Of a stretch of 6,239 nucleotides of DNA, positions 5,361-6,239 are shown piece after piece. This stretch comes from Promethearchaeum sp. (GTDB lineage: Archaea > Asgardarchaeota > Lokiarchaeia > Sigyniarchaeales > Promethearchaeaceae). Under the pieces are notes generated by a model. It searched no databases, was not told the DNA's origin, and saw only the letters and a program-made list of their open reading frames with translations. The position numbers and the translations under genes were made by a program. The stretch spans positions 1-6,239 of the forward strand of contig JAUWPK010000229.1 of the NCBI GenBank assembly GCA_030611625.1. The letters run 5' to 3'. Positions within the stretch are counted from its first letter, which is position 1. Each line of letters opens with the position of its first letter.

Positions 5361-6239
5361 ATGACCCAAAAAGAAAAACCTAGAATTTATATAAAAAAAG
5401 TATCTTCAAAAACTATTTTACAAGATTACTCAGACCTTTTAGACATGGCAGGATACAAGAAATTCTTCAAACCAGAGAAGAAAACTATGGTAAAATTAAA
5501 TTTATCATGGAGTAAATATTATCCGGCTTGTTCTTCCCCACCATGGCAAGTTGAAGGCGTATTGAGAAAATTAAAACTGGATGGTTTTCCAAGTAAAAAT
5601 GTATATACTTGCGAAAATAGAACCGTGGTAACAAATATTGCTAAAGGGTTAAAAGGAAATAAATGGACACCTATTATTACAAAATACAATAATTATTTCG
5701 TTCCATTAACACGCGTTAAATTTGTCCCTTTCAAATCAAAAATCCCTTTGAAAGCCTTAGACTCAAAAATATTTCCAGAAGGTTTTTCAATTCCACAAGT
5801 ATATATTGGAAAAAATATGATTCACCTTCCCACATTTAAAACTCACGGCCACACTGGAGCAAAAGGTGGAGATTTTAATAAACATAATCTGGAAAGTCAT
5901 GGGGGTATAACATGTTCTATTAAAAATTCTTTCGGAGGGCTATTAACCAAACGACGACATTTTTCACACCAATATATGAGCGAAGTTCTTTATGATCTTT
6001 TAGTTATCCAAAAACAAATTCATCCTAATATAATGGCGGTTGTTGATGGAACAGTGGCGGGTGATGGTCCTGGTCCAAGATGTATGATTCCAAAAATAAA
6101 AAATTACATCATGTGTGGTTATGATCAAGTAGCTGTTGACGCGTTTGCTGCTAAAATGATGGGTTTTGATCCATGGAAAATGCCGTATATAAAAATGTGC
6201 CACGATGCTGGTTTAGGTTGTGGTGATACTGATCAGATT
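5361..6239 (+). CDS. DUF362 domain protein, 3' end beyond the window
   Basis: An open frame of 293 codons from ATG 5361 that runs off the window; the frame has no stop. No signal peptide or membrane segment, so probably cytosolic. DUF362 features in order: VKLNLSW near 50 (the family KVNL strand); IHLPTFKTH (154-162); ITCSIKNSFGG (183-193), the G.(T)..(K)N.FGG core; DGTVAGDGPGPR (229-240), the D(G/A)....GdGP loop; DQVAVDAFAAKMMGFDP (255-271); and the start of the Gly-rich GLGCGDTDQI end. Biochemical role of the family is not settled; some members carry a C-terminal 4Fe-4S ferredoxin domain, which cannot be judged here because the C-terminus is missing. Seven cysteines are scattered in the visible part with no CxxCxxC cluster. 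Odd: a polar, His/Asn-rich stretch of about 15 residues (168-182) separates the TH strand from the KN.FGG core, where I expect these parts to lie closer. It directly follows the DPPR-synthase-like gene, suggesting a role in the same lipid or sugar chemistry. Confidence 0.92.
   Translation, partial: MTQKEKPRIYIKKVSSKTILQDYSDLLDMAGYKKFFKPEKKTMVKLNLSWSKYYPACSSPPWQVEGVLRKLKLDGFPSKNVYTCENRTVVTNIAKGLKGNKWTPIITKYNNYFVPLTRVKFVPFKSKIPLKALDSKIFPEGFSIPQVYIGKNMIHLPTFKTHGHTGAKGGDFNKHNLESHGGITCSIKNSFGGLLTKRRHFSHQYMSEVLYDLLVIQKQIHPNIMAVVDGTVAGDGPGPRCMIPKIKNYIMCGYDQVAVDAFAAKMMGFDPWKMPYIKMCHDAGLGCGDTDQI

Noticed and set aside
6000..6203. Open frame of 67 codons on the minus strand
   Set aside because: Antisense to the most conserved DUF362 block; Thr/His/Ile-rich product without recognisable features.
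1..6239. CRISPR array, tRNA or rRNA gene, insertion sequence, attachment site
   Set aside because: No regularly spaced repeats, no tRNA-like cloverleaf and no transposase sequence were seen; nearly the whole window is coding.

Overview
The window is AT-rich DNA that most likely comes from an archaeon. The evidence is a geranylgeranyl-reductase-type flavoprotein, an archaeal/eukaryotic-flavoured cis-prenyltransferase, TATA-like rather than -35/-10 promoter sequence, a probable leaderless start, and heavy use of AGA, ATA and AAA codons. The low GC and the gene types would fit an Asgard (Lokiarchaeia-like) genome, but nothing here proves the lineage. No rRNA, tRNA, CRISPR, insertion sequence or long repeat is visible.

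Layout. (1) 12-962, plus strand: the C-terminal three quarters of a geranylgeranyl reductase family FAD enzyme. Coding sequence clearly starts before the first in-frame ATG (162) and runs back to an in-frame TGA at 9-11, so the 5' end is cut, broken, frameshifted or recoded. (2) 968-1723, minus strand: a complete undecaprenyl/dolichyl diphosphate synthase-type cis-prenyltransferase, convergent with the reductase with only 5 bases between the stops. (3) 1724-1802: a 79-base divergent promoter region with one central TATA-like element. (4) 1803-4376, plus: a very large M48 (HtpX/Ste24-like) membrane metalloprotease with about ten membrane segments and a soluble C-terminal extension of about 390 residues. 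(5) 4401/4410-5342, plus: a UbiA-superfamily membrane transferase of the decaprenyl-phosphate phosphoribosyltransferase (DPPR synthase) type. (6) 5361-6239, plus: the first 293 residues of a DUF362 protein that runs off the end. The last three genes are 33 bases or fewer apart and probably form one transcript.

How the genes may work together. Four of the five bear on, or sit with, polyprenyl lipid chemistry. The cis-prenyltransferase makes the long polyprenyl diphosphate. The reductase family saturates isoprenoid double bonds, including those of archaeal dolichol carriers. The DPPR-synthase-like UbiA would put phosphoribose from PRPP onto polyprenyl phosphate. The DUF362 protein is an unassigned partner, and the M48 protease is a membrane protein with an unknown C-terminal part. 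The working idea is a lipid-linked pentose donor pathway for archaeal envelope glycosylation. The individual family calls are strong; the pathway link is inference from gene order.
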